From positions 1 to 44,440 of the forward strand of contig JAYUGJ010000028.1 of the NCBI GenBank assembly GCA_043738425.1: 44,440 nt of DNA, read 5' to 3'. The DNA is from PBB1 sp043738425 (lineage in GTDB: Bacteria; Pseudomonadota; Gammaproteobacteria; Burkholderiales; Burkholderiaceae_C). This document shows positions 7,784 through 14,562 of the stretch, one piece after another (positions within the stretch are counted from its first letter, which is position 1; the number at the start of each line of letters is the position of its first letter). Below the pieces are notes generated by a model that was not told where the DNA came from, did not search any database, and saw nothing but the letters and a program-made list of their open reading frames with translations. The translations under genes were made by a program, and so were the position numbers.

Positions 7784-9261
7784 TGTTGGTGCTTGATCAT
7801 GATCGTGCTGGCGGCTATTGGGGTGCGGTGTATGTATTCACCGCGATCAAGGGCCTGCAGGTGGTCATCGACGGCCCAGTCGGTTGCGAAAATTTGCCGG
7901 TCACGTCGGTGTTGCATTACACAGATGCGTTGCCACCGCACGAATTGCCGATCGTGGTTACCGGTTTAGCCGAAGAGCAGCTCGGGCGCGAAGGCACCGA
8001 AGGCTCGATGCGCCGCGCGCATGCAGCGCTTGACCCTGACCTGCCTTCGGTGGTGGTAACAGGCTCCATTGCCGAAATGATCGGCGGCGGTGTCACCCCA
8101 TCGGGCACCAATATTCAGCGTTTTTTGCCACGCACGATCGATGAAGACCAGTGGCAGTGCGCGAATCGCGCCATGTTTTGGCTGTGGAGTGAATACGGCA
8201 TGAAGAAGGTGCCTGCACGCAAGCCATATGCAGAGCGGCCTGCCGGTGAAAAGCCACGCGTCAACATCATCGGCCCGTGTTACGGCACCTTCAATTGCCC
8301 AAGCGATCTGGCGGAAATTCGTCGGTTGGTTCAGGGCATTGGTGCCGACGTGAATATGGTGTTCCCATTGGGCAGCCACCTCGCCGATGTGTCGCGACTG
8401 GTTGAAGCCGACGTCAACGTCTGCATGTACCGCGAGTTCGGCCGCATGTTGTGCGAAGCGCTCGAACGGCCTTACTTACAAGCACCGATCGGCTTGCACA
8501 GCACCACCAAGTTTTTGAGGAAGTTGGGCGAACTGTTAGGCCTGGATCCCGAGCCATTTATCGAGCGCGAAAAGCACACCACGATCAAGCCGCTGTGGGA
8601 TCTGTGGCGCTCGGTCACTCAAGATTTCTTCGCCACTGCCAGCTTTGCGGTCGTTGCAAACGACACCTACACCCGCGGCATTCGCCATTTTCTGGAAGAT
8701 GAAATGGGCCTGCCTTGCAACTTCGCGGTGTCGCGGTTACCCGGGGCAAAAACTGACAACGATGAGGTTCGCCGGCTGGTCAAAGAAAAAACTCCGTTGG
8801 TGATGTACGGAAGCTACAACGAACGCATCTACCTGGCTGAATGCGGCGGTGCCTCGATGATGAAAGCCACCTTCATCCCGGCTTCTTTTCCACTGCCCAT
8901 CATCCGCCGCCACACCGGCACGCCCTTCATGGGCTACTCGGGTGCGACCTACATCGTGCAAGAGTTTTGCAACGCCCTTTTCGATGCGTTGTTCCACATC
9001 TTGCCCCTCGGCACCGACCTCGACAAAGTCGATGCCACCCCGGCCCGTCTCGCCGTACAGCCGACCAGCGCATGGGACATTGAAGCCCAGGAGTTGCTCA
9101 ACGAATACGTGCAGACCGAGCCAGTGCTGGTGCAAATTTCGGCCGCCAAGCGACTGCGCGACAGGGCAGAGCGTGATGCTCGCCGCGCTGGCGAAGACCG
9201 GGTTACCGCGGACCGGGTGTCCAGTTCGCGCAGATCGATGGCCCATGGTGAGCCAGCGTGA
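7783..9261 (+). CDS. bchZ: Chlorophyllide a reductase subunit BchZ
   Basis: BchZ is the NifK-like partner of BchY in chlorophyllide a reductase. The 492-residue protein starts MLVLDHDRAGGYWGAVYVF and carries the conserved GPVGCENLPVTSVLHYTDALPP near residue 30, with a cluster-ligand cysteine. Later come IGPCYGTFNCPSDLAEI and the CGGASMM loop. The start overlaps the bchY stop. The gene ends 139 bp before pufB, and no recognisable pufQ lies between, although pufQ sits there in Rhodobacter. The C-terminal tail is unusually Arg/Ser rich. Readthrough into puf (a superoperon) is known for this gene order and is likely here. Confidence 0.96.
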   Translation: MLVLDHDRAGGYWGAVYVFTAIKGLQVVIDGPVGCENLPVTSVLHYTDALPPHELPIVVTGLAEEQLGREGTEGSMRRAHAALDPDLPSVVVTGSIAEMIGGGVTPSGTNIQRFLPRTIDEDQWQCANRAMFWLWSEYGMKKVPARKPYAERPAGEKPRVNIIGPCYGTFNCPSDLAEIRRLVQGIGADVNMVFPLGSHLADVSRLVEADVNVCMYREFGRMLCEALERPYLQAPIGLHSTTKFLRKLGELLGLDPEPFIEREKHTTIKPLWDLWRSVTQDFFATASFAVVANDTYTRGIRHFLEDEMGLPCNFAVSRLPGAKTDNDEVRRLVKEKTPLVMYGSYNERIYLAECGGASMMKATFIPASFPLPIIRRHTGTPFMGYSGATYIVQEFCNALFDALFHILPLGTDLDKVDATPARLAVQPTSAWDIEAQELLNEYVQTEPVLVQISAAKRLRDRAERDARRAGEDRVTADRVSSSRRSMAHGEPA

Positions 9262-9366
9262 ATCGACCCATGAAAAACAACTTAATTTCGTTCAGCGTGG
9301 CTGAACACATCGAACTTCGTGGCGCAGTGCCGCGGGTGCCTCGATCGCGCGGGCTGTGCGCGGTAG

Positions 9367-9380
9367 CGGCTGAAAAGCCG
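9367..9380 (+). other. GNRA-capped hairpin just before pufB
   Basis: CGGCT-GAAA-AGCCG forms a perfect 5-bp stem closed by a GAAA tetraloop. It ends six bases before the pufB ribosome site (AAGGAG at 9387-9392). There is no following T-run, so it is not a terminator. By analogy with puf mRNAs it may protect the 5' end of a processed pufBA transcript from exonucleases or mark a cleavage product; that is inference. Confidence 0.45.
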
Positions 9381-9400
9381 TCGTTTAAGGAGTAAATCCT

Positions 9401-9547
9401 ATGGCTGATAGAAAAGGCTCGGTGTCGGGTCTGACCGATGAAGAGGCACAGGAATTTCACAGATTCTGGGTGCAGGGTTTCGTTGGCTTCACGGCAGTCG
9501 CTGTGGTAGCGCACTTCCTCGTGTGGGCATGGCGTCCTTGGCTCTGA
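9401..9547 (+). CDS. pufB: Light-harvesting 1 beta subunit PufB
   Basis: This is the 48-residue beta polypeptide of the core antenna LH1. It has the expected layout: a polar N-terminus (MADRKGSVSGLTDEEAQEFH), one transmembrane helix, and a short aromatic periplasmic end (WAWRPWL). His38 in the AVVAHFLVW segment is the axial ligand of bacteriochlorophyll a, with the small residue four positions earlier (Ala34) as in the A-x-x-x-H motif. His20 in EFHRFW is the second conserved histidine of LH1 beta chains. The ribosome site AAGGAG is 8 bp from the ATG. It is followed after only 24 bp by an unusual extra gene instead of pufA. Confidence 0.96.
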   Translation: MADRKGSVSGLTDEEAQEFHRFWVQGFVGFTAVAVVAHFLVWAWRPWL

Positions 9548-9571
9548 TTTAAATCCCGGAAGGGGAATGCT

Positions 9572-9796
9572 ATGACTGACACGACAAATATCGCATTGCA
9601 ACAGGTATTGAAGAACGACTCAAAAGCGTATCTTGGTATCTTCGCCGTGAGTTTCTGTATGTTTTTGTTTATTGCCGTGTTTGCACAGGCGATGACATGG
9701 GAATGGCGTTCTTGGTTACCGGGTGCAGAAGCTGAAAAATCATTGATAGGCGGAGTTAAAGGTGCGGTTTACACCTTTATGTCGCATTTACTTTAG
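9572..9796 (+). CDS. LH1-beta-like one-helix protein without the chlorophyll-binding His, inserted between pufB and pufA
   Basis: I do not recognise a named family. The 74-residue product has a polar N-terminus, one hydrophobic helix (about residues 19-42), then an extension rich in Gly, Ala and charged residues ending YTFMSHLL. The end of the helix lines up with PufB: FIAVFAQAMTWEWRSWLPG against TAVAVVAHFLVWAWRPWL, sharing A-V-x-A, W-x-W-R-x-W-L. Gln39 stands where PufB has His38. So it looks like a beta-type chain that cannot bind bacteriochlorophyll in the normal way, plus about 24 extra periplasmic residues. The C-terminal G-x-x-G pattern loosely recalls the tail of PufX. A ribosome site (AAGGGG) precedes the ATG, the gap to pufB is 24 bp, and the stop merges with the pufA ribosome site (TTTAGGAGT). 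It is therefore probably translated with the antenna. A role as a ring-breaking or quinone-gate subunit is inference. Confidence 0.8.
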   Translation: MTDTTNIALQQVLKNDSKAYLGIFAVSFCMFLFIAVFAQAMTWEWRSWLPGAEAEKSLIGGVKGAVYTFMSHLL

Positions 9797-9806
9797 GAGT
9801 CTGATC

Positions 9807-10007
9807 ATGTGGAGAATTTGGCGTTTATTCGATCCGCTGCGCGGAATGGTAGTGCAGGGTATATTTTTGTTCGGCTTGGCAGCCATGATTCATTTGGTGT
9901 TGCTGAGTACCACCACCTTCAATTGGTTGGACGGTGCCAATGCAAGGGCGAAGGTATCGCAAAACGCGTCGATGCCAGCTGGCGTCAACTCGCCGATCGC
10001 GAAGTAA
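9807..10007 (+). CDS. pufA: Light-harvesting 1 alpha subunit PufA
   Basis: This is the 66-residue alpha polypeptide of LH1. It starts with the classic MWRIWRLFDPLRG, where the aromatic/basic N-terminus lies on the cytoplasmic face. One transmembrane helix contains the bacteriochlorophyll ligand His29 in AAMIHLVLL, and FNWLDG follows at the periplasmic side. The C-terminal 20 residues are polar and variable. The ribosome site is TAGGAGT, 5 bp before ATG, overlapping the stop of the preceding gene. pufA normally follows pufB within some 15 bp; here 259 bp separate them. Two hairpins after its stop separate the antenna genes from pufLM. Confidence 0.96.
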   Translation: MWRIWRLFDPLRGMVVQGIFLFGLAAMIHLVLLSTTTFNWLDGANARAKVSQNASMPAGVNSPIAK

Positions 10008-10014
10008 CAGCATC

Positions 10015-10026
10015 GGGCTTTTGCCC
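10015..10026 (+). other. Small hairpin after pufA
   Basis: GGGC-TTTT-GCCC gives a 4-bp GC stem 7 bases after the pufA stop. It is the first of two hairpins in the pufA-pufL gap and could strengthen transcript protection. There is no T-run. Confidence 0.35.
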
Positions 10027-10032
10027 GCGGTA

Positions 10033-10066
10033 GGCGAGGCCCGGGCGAAAGCCCGGCCTCGTCCGC
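10033..10066 (+). promoter_or_regulatory. Large GC-rich hairpin between pufA and pufL
   Basis: CCGGGC-GAAA-GCCCGG forms a perfect 6-bp core with a GNRA loop, and the stem continues through CGAGG/CCTCG past a single bulged C. It lacks a downstream T-run, so it is not an intrinsic terminator. In Rhodobacter an intercistronic puf hairpin at this place stabilises the pufBA segment and so gives antenna proteins in excess over reaction-centre subunits. The same role is inferred here. Confidence 0.65.
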
Positions 10067-10120
10067 CACACAGAATTCAACGCGGTGATCAGGTGTCACC
10101 CGTGTCCCGAGGAGTTACAA

Positions 10121-10945
10121 ATGGCCACGCTCAGTTTTGAAAGAAAGTACCGCGTACGCGGCGGAACCTTGGTCGGAGGCGATCTATTTGATTTTTGGGT
10201 GGGGCCGCTGTACGTCGGGTTTTTCGGGATCACGACCATATTTTTCGCTGCATTGGGCACCGCACTCATTCTCTGGGGCGCGGCTATGGGCGGCACCTGG
10301 AATGTGTGGCAAATAAACATTGCGCCACCTGATTTGAAGTACGGCCTCGGTTTTGCGCCGCTGCGCGAAGGCGGACTTTGGCAGGTTATTACGGTGTGCG
10401 CTCTCGGTGCATTTGTCTCGTGGGCGCTGCGCGAAGTTGAGATTTGTCGAAAGCTCGGTATCGGGTTACACGTTCCATTTGCATTTGCGGTGGCGATTTT
10501 TGCTTATGTCACGCTTGAAATAATTCGACCGATTTTGATGGGCGCATGGGGGCACGGATTTCCCTACGGTATTTTGAGTCATTTGGATTGGGTTTCGAAT
10601 ACCGGGTACCAATACCTGCATTTTCATTACAACCCAGCGCACATGCTGGCAATAACTTTTTTCTTTACCACCACTTTTGCGCTGTCACTGCACGGCTCGC
10701 TGGTGCTGTCGGCAACCAATCCGAAAAATGGTGAGTTGGTCAAAGCCCCTGAGCACGAAGACACATTCTTCCGCGACACCATCGGCTACTCCATCGGCAC
10801 TCTGGGAATCCATCGCCTAGGACTGTTCCTGGCGCTTTCAGCAGGCTTTTGGAGTGCCGTGTGCATTGTGATCAGCGGTCCGTTTTGGACCCGCGGCTGG
10901 CCTGAGTGGTGGGGTTGGTGGTTGAACCTGCCTATCTGGTCTTGA
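10121..10945 (+). CDS. pufL: Photosynthetic reaction centre L subunit PufL
   Basis: PufL is one of two core subunits of the type II reaction centre; it binds the special pair and accessory bacteriochlorophylls, bacteriopheophytin and the quinones with PufM. The 274-residue chain begins MATLSFERKYRVRGGTL, the family signature, and has five transmembrane helices. HFHYNPAHMLAI carries the special-pair region histidine, LHGSLVLSATNP is the helix D stretch with an iron ligand, and IGYSIGTLGIHRLG carries the second iron-ligand histidine. The ATG at 10121 follows GAGGAG; a longer frame from 10085 is unlikely. It lies 113 bp after pufA behind the large hairpin and 21 bp before pufM. Confidence 0.97.
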   Translation: MATLSFERKYRVRGGTLVGGDLFDFWVGPLYVGFFGITTIFFAALGTALILWGAAMGGTWNVWQINIAPPDLKYGLGFAPLREGGLWQVITVCALGAFVSWALREVEICRKLGIGLHVPFAFAVAIFAYVTLEIIRPILMGAWGHGFPYGILSHLDWVSNTGYQYLHFHYNPAHMLAITFFFTTTFALSLHGSLVLSATNPKNGELVKAPEHEDTFFRDTIGYSIGTLGIHRLGLFLALSAGFWSAVCIVISGPFWTRGWPEWWGWWLNLPIWS

Positions 10946-10966
10946 CGCCTAGTACGGAGCGAAAAC

Positions 10967-11944
10967 ATGGCTGAGTATCAAAATATTTTTACGACCGTTC
11001 AAGCGGTTGGTCCAATCCACCACGGGGTTGAATTGGGTCGCGGCAACAGTCCGCGCAACGGCGAGCCGGCGATCGTTCACCTGTTTGGGCGTATCGGTAA
11101 TGCCCAGCTCGGCCCGATTTATCTGGGCAGCCTCGGCGTCGCGTCGTTGTTGTTGGGCATGTTGGCGTTCAACATCATTGGGCTGAACATGCTGGCGTCG
11201 GTCAACTGGGATCCGATCCAATTTGTGCGCCAGTTGTTCTGGCTAGGGCTGGAGCCACCGCCACCGCAAAACGGCTTGGCTTGGCCTGCGATGAACCAGG
11301 GAGGCTGGTGGATGGTGGCTGGCTTCCTCACCACGGCGTCGGTGTTGCTGTGGTTCGCACGAACCTACCGCCGAGCACGTGAGCTGGGTATGGGTACCCA
11401 CGTGGCCTGGGCTTTTCTGGCGGCTATTTGGTTGTTTTTGGTACTTGGCTTCATTCGTCCGTTGCTCATGGGTAGCTGGGGCGAAGCGGTGCCATTCGGC
11501 ATCTTTCCCCACCTCGACTGGACGGCTGCGTTTTCGATCCGCTACGGCAACTTGTTCTACAACCCGTTCCACATGCTGTCGATCGCATTTTTGTACGGCT
11601 CTACGCTGCTGTTTGCCATGCACGGTGCCACGATCCTGGCAGTCAGCCGCTTTGGTGGCGAGCGGGAAATCGAGCAAATCACCGACCGCGGCACCGCGTC
11701 CGAACGCGCTGCACTGTTTTGGCGGTGGACGATGGGTTTTAACGCGACGATGGAATCCATCCACCGTTGGGCATGGTGGTTCGCGGTGCTGACGCCGCTG
11801 ACCGGAGGGATCGGCATCTTGCTGACCGGCACCGTGGTGGACAACTGGTACCTGTGGGCGGTGAAGCACCATGTTGCACCTATGTATCCAGCAGTCTGGG
11901 CACCAGTTATCGATCCAGCGACGCTCCAGGGAGTCAAGCCATGA
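10967..11944 (+). CDS. pufM: Photosynthetic reaction centre M subunit PufM
   Basis: PufM pairs with PufL in the reaction centre. The 325-residue chain begins MAEYQNIFTTVQAVGP, typical of PufM from species with a tetraheme cytochrome, and has five transmembrane helices. YNPFHMLSIAFLYG carries the special-pair histidine, FAMHGATILAVSRFGGEREIEQ includes iron ligands (His and the Glu of the loop), and MESIHRWAWWFAV the last iron-ligand histidine. The C-terminus is longer than in Rhodobacter PufM and ends beyond APMYPAVWAP, consistent with contact to PufC. The stop overlaps the pufC ATG (ATGA), which implies coupled translation. No pufX is found downstream of it. Confidence 0.97.
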   Translation: MAEYQNIFTTVQAVGPIHHGVELGRGNSPRNGEPAIVHLFGRIGNAQLGPIYLGSLGVASLLLGMLAFNIIGLNMLASVNWDPIQFVRQLFWLGLEPPPPQNGLAWPAMNQGGWWMVAGFLTTASVLLWFARTYRRARELGMGTHVAWAFLAAIWLFLVLGFIRPLLMGSWGEAVPFGIFPHLDWTAAFSIRYGNLFYNPFHMLSIAFLYGSTLLFAMHGATILAVSRFGGEREIEQITDRGTASERAALFWRWTMGFNATMESIHRWAWWFAVLTPLTGGIGILLTGTVVDNWYLWAVKHHVAPMYPAVWAPVIDPATLQGVKP

Positions 11945-13347
11945 GCTTTCATTTGAGAAATTCGTTCAAGCTGCTGTTGATTTCGGCGGCGGCGTTGTTA
12001 GCCGGTTGCGAACGCCCGCCCATCAACGTGGTGCAGCATGGCTTTCGCGGAACAGCGATGGCGGAGATTTACAACCCGCGCACCGTCGCGAAAATTGACG
12101 CGGCCAATGTCGTACCGGTGTCAGCCGCGCCGGCCGCGCCTGGCGGTCCGCTGTCGGGTCAGGTTTATCAAAACGTGCAGGTACTGGGTGACGTCAGCGT
12201 GGCGGAGTTTTCCCGAACCATGGTGGCCATCACTGCCTGGGTGGCACCCGAGCAAGGCTGCACGTACTGCCACAACGCACAGAATTTCGCATCTGATGCG
12301 CTCTACACCAAGGTGGTCGCGCGCAAGATGCTGCAAATGACGCGCAAGATCAATACCGACTACAAACCCCACGTCGCAGCGACCGGTGTGACTTGCTACA
12401 CCTGCCACCGCGGCAACAACATTCCTGCGAATATTTGGTTCAAGGCAAAACCTGAATCACGTTCGGCCGGGCTGCTGGGCGACCGGGCAGGGCAGAACAC
12501 AGTGTCGGTAGCGGCTGGCTTGGCGTCACTGCCGGAAGATCCGTTCACGCCGTATTTATCAGAGGCCAAAGACATACGGATCAACGGTGTGACTGCGCTG
12601 CCTACGGGCAACCGCCATTCCACCAAGCAGGCCGAATGGACTTACAGCTTGATGACGCATATGTCGACATCGTTGGGAGTCAACTGCACCTACTGCCACA
12701 ACACACGTGCCTTTGCTTCGTGGGAGTTAAGCCCACCACAGCGGGTCACGGCTTGGTACGGCATACGCATGGTGCGCGACTTGAACAACCAGTACATGGA
12801 GCCGATCCAGTCGGTCTTTCCAGCCCATCGATTGGGGCCAACCGGCGACGTTGCCAAGCAAAACTGCACCACCTGTCACCAGGGTGCGTACAAGCCGCTG
12901 TACGGTGTCAGCATGTTGAAGGACTATCCCGCACTGACTGAGCAAGCAGGGGTTTTGCCCGTGGCAATGACTTCAGCAGTCGAAGCACCGGCTGTGGTGG
13001 TCACGCCAGCGCCAGTAGTTGACCCCGGATTGAACGGAACCACCGTGTTCTTTGGAGTGGGCTCATCGGTGTTGACTGGAGAAGCGGCGAAGAAGCTCGA
13101 TGTCTTGTTGCAGGGACTCGCGGCAAATCCGGCTGCCAAAGCAGTCTTGTCGGGATTTCACTCGGCAGCTGGCGACCTGGCGTCGAACCAGGATTTGGCA
13201 AAGCGCCGTGCCATGGCTGTGCGCGACTTATTGGCCTCACGCGGACTCGACTCGTCGCGTGTCGTACTTGAGAAGCCGCAGTCGGCTGAGGCGAATGTGT
13301 CGGGCGAAGACCAAACTTCGCGCCGGGTCGATGTGATGATTCGCTGA
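11941..13347 (+). CDS. pufC: Tetraheme reaction-centre cytochrome PufC with fused C-terminal OmpA-like domain
   Basis: PufC sits on the periplasmic side of the reaction centre and re-reduces the photo-oxidised special pair. The N-terminus has a lipoprotein signal (LLISAAALLAGC, lipid-modified Cys23). Four CxxCH heme sites occur at about residues 107-111, 152-156, 249-253 and 309-313 (CTYCH, CYTCH, CTYCH, CTTCH), a full tetraheme set. PufC normally ends soon after the fourth heme, at some 330-360 residues. Here a Pro/Ala/Val linker (about 335-363) leads to about 105 more residues resembling an OmpA C-terminal domain: VFFGVGSSVLTGEAAKKLD, then NQDLAKRRAMAVRDLLASRGL, then SRRVDVMI. The peptidoglycan-binding Arg is kept, but the Asp of the usual GHTD motif is replaced (GFHS). 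Total length is 468 residues. It is translationally coupled to pufM and followed by a strong terminator. The cytochrome identity is certain; the role of the extra domain is not. Confidence 0.95.
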   Translation: MSFHLRNSFKLLLISAAALLAGCERPPINVVQHGFRGTAMAEIYNPRTVAKIDAANVVPVSAAPAAPGGPLSGQVYQNVQVLGDVSVAEFSRTMVAITAWVAPEQGCTYCHNAQNFASDALYTKVVARKMLQMTRKINTDYKPHVAATGVTCYTCHRGNNIPANIWFKAKPESRSAGLLGDRAGQNTVSVAAGLASLPEDPFTPYLSEAKDIRINGVTALPTGNRHSTKQAEWTYSLMTHMSTSLGVNCTYCHNTRAFASWELSPPQRVTAWYGIRMVRDLNNQYMEPIQSVFPAHRLGPTGDVAKQNCTTCHQGAYKPLYGVSMLKDYPALTEQAGVLPVAMTSAVEAPAVVVTPAPVVDPGLNGTTVFFGVGSSVLTGEAAKKLDVLLQGLAANPAAKAVLSGFHSAAGDLASNQDLAKRRAMAVRDLLASRGLDSSRVVLEKPQSAEANVSGEDQTSRRVDVMIR

Positions 13348-13364
13348 GCGAGCAACACAACCCG

Positions 13365-13398
13365 AACGAAAAAACGACCCGCGGGTCGTTTTTTCGTT
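13365..13398. terminator. Intrinsic terminator after pufC
   Basis: A perfect inverted repeat, centred at 13381/13382, has arms containing AACGACCCG and CGGGTCGTT, flanked by an A-run on the left and a T-run on the right. It begins 17 bases after the pufC stop and reads as a rho-independent terminator on the plus strand. Its symmetry could also stop transcription from the opposite side. It closes the photosynthesis operon. Confidence 0.9.
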
Positions 13399-13558
13399 GG
13401 TCGCGCAAACGCCGGGATGCTCATCAACAAACGTGGCGCGCAGCGAACGCCCTAAATCAAGCGACTCTTGAAAATTCTAGTTTACATAATATACATAGTA
13501 CACATTATTTGACAATACGAAGGCCGGCTTTGTCTTGATCCCGCACCAGCCAACGCAG

Positions 13559-13759
13559 TCAATTACCGCGGTCGATACGCCTGTCGAAGGCGGCGACGTC
13601 TTCGGGCGTGCTGACGATGCCGAGTAGCGGCTTGTCGAGCGGTCTGAAGACCTGGCACTGGAGACTCGCCAGCGCGTCGGAAAGCTCGAGTGCTTGCAAA
13701 ACGGCCTCCGGGTTGGTCATCATGGCGAAAGGATTACGGGCGGAATGGGTGCGTTGCAT
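13559..13759 (-). CDS. Small conserved-looking hypothetical protein
   Basis: I cannot assign a function. The 66-residue product starts MQRTHSARNPFAMMTNPEAV and is a soluble, mostly helical protein with a central FRPLDKPL segment. The ATG is preceded by AAAGGAG at good distance. The NPFAMM...PEAV...RPLDKP pattern resembles short uncharacterised proteins I associate with Burkholderiales, but that recollection needs a search. It stands alone between the pufC terminator and the ankyrin gene. Confidence 0.55.
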   Translation of the reverse strand: MQRTHSARNPFAMMTNPEAVLQALELSDALASLQCQVFRPLDKPLLGIVSTPEDVAAFDRRIDRGN

Positions 13760-13917
13760 GTATCAGCTCCTTTGAAATCGATAACCCGACTCTAGGATTT
13801 CACCTTAGCGCTGTCGGTCGTCTTGGCACCAAAAGGTGCGTCAGAACCGCACTGACAGGCATGTCAGGGAAAGCGGTATGCACGAGCCGTCGCGTTGCCG
13901 ACCTTGGTCAACCGCCG

Positions 13918-14562
13918 CTACGGTTTGCCCGTCGCTAAGGATCGTGCCAGCATTTCTCGACCACCACGGATGGCAAAGTCTGCGGCGCTCAGATCGAGGT
14001 CATTGCGCAAATCAGTTCTCGCTCCATTCGCCAATAGCCGATCTACACAGCCTGTTGGGCCGTATTGCGCGGCCAGCATCAATGCCGTCGTGCCGTTGGG
14101 TGACCTGGCGTTGACCGCTGCGCCGCGTGCCAGCAGCAAGCGAAGCACTGCGTCGTCGGGTGCGGTAGCGGCGTAATGCAGCGCGTTCCAGCCCACCCGG
14201 TTGATGGACGCTCCGCGCGCCAACAACTGTTCAACCAAAGCTGGTTTTCCGCGCAAACTGGCCAACATCAACGCGGTTTCGTTTGACCGGTTGGTCATCT
14301 CCGGGTCGAGTTTTGGGCTGCTGATAAGTACCTGCGCCACCTCGAACGACTCAATCCGCAAGGCCATGAGCAACCCGGGTTGCCCGTTCTCGTCGACTGT
14401 GTTGGGGTCGAAACCGCGTTGCAGCAGTGCTTCGACTGTGTTGCGGTGATCTCGCTTGATGCCGGCGAAGAAGGTGTCATACGATCCCGCTTGGGCAAGC
14501 GAAAATTGAATTAAAACAACCAGATAAATCGAACTTTTAAAGTATTTGTTGAGGTGGCGCAT
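13918..14562 (-). CDS. Exported ankyrin-repeat protein
   Basis: The 214-residue product has a probable signal peptide (KSSIYLVVLIQFSLAQAG) followed by about five ankyrin repeats. Typical repeat elements are visible: NETALMLASLRGKPALVEQLLARGASI, GWNALHYAATA and TTALMLAAQYG. Ankyrin repeats mediate protein-protein contact; the secretion signal suggests a periplasmic location. No enzyme domain is present and the partner is unknown. The start codon overlaps the end of tatD by 26 bp, so it is the last gene of the mltG-tmk-holB-pilZ-tatD transcription unit. Confidence 0.85.
   Translation of the reverse strand: MRHLNKYFKSSIYLVVLIQFSLAQAGSYDTFFAGIKRDHRNTVEALLQRGFDPNTVDENGQPGLLMALRIESFEVAQVLISSPKLDPEMTNRSNETALMLASLRGKPALVEQLLARGASINRVGWNALHYAATAPDDAVLRLLLARGAAVNARSPNGTTALMLAAQYGPTGCVDRLLANGARTDLRNDLDLSAADFAIRGGREMLARSLATGKP

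Noticed and set aside
9270..9395. 41-codon frame between bchZ and pufB as a pufQ
   Set aside because: It has no hydrophobic segment, a poor ribosome site and no resemblance to PufQ.
9572..9796. Reading the extra puf gene as PufX or PufQ
   Set aside because: Position (between pufB and pufA) and the W-x-W-R-x-W-L end match LH1 beta better; the likeness to PufX is limited to a loose Gly pattern and a His-Leu near the C-terminus.
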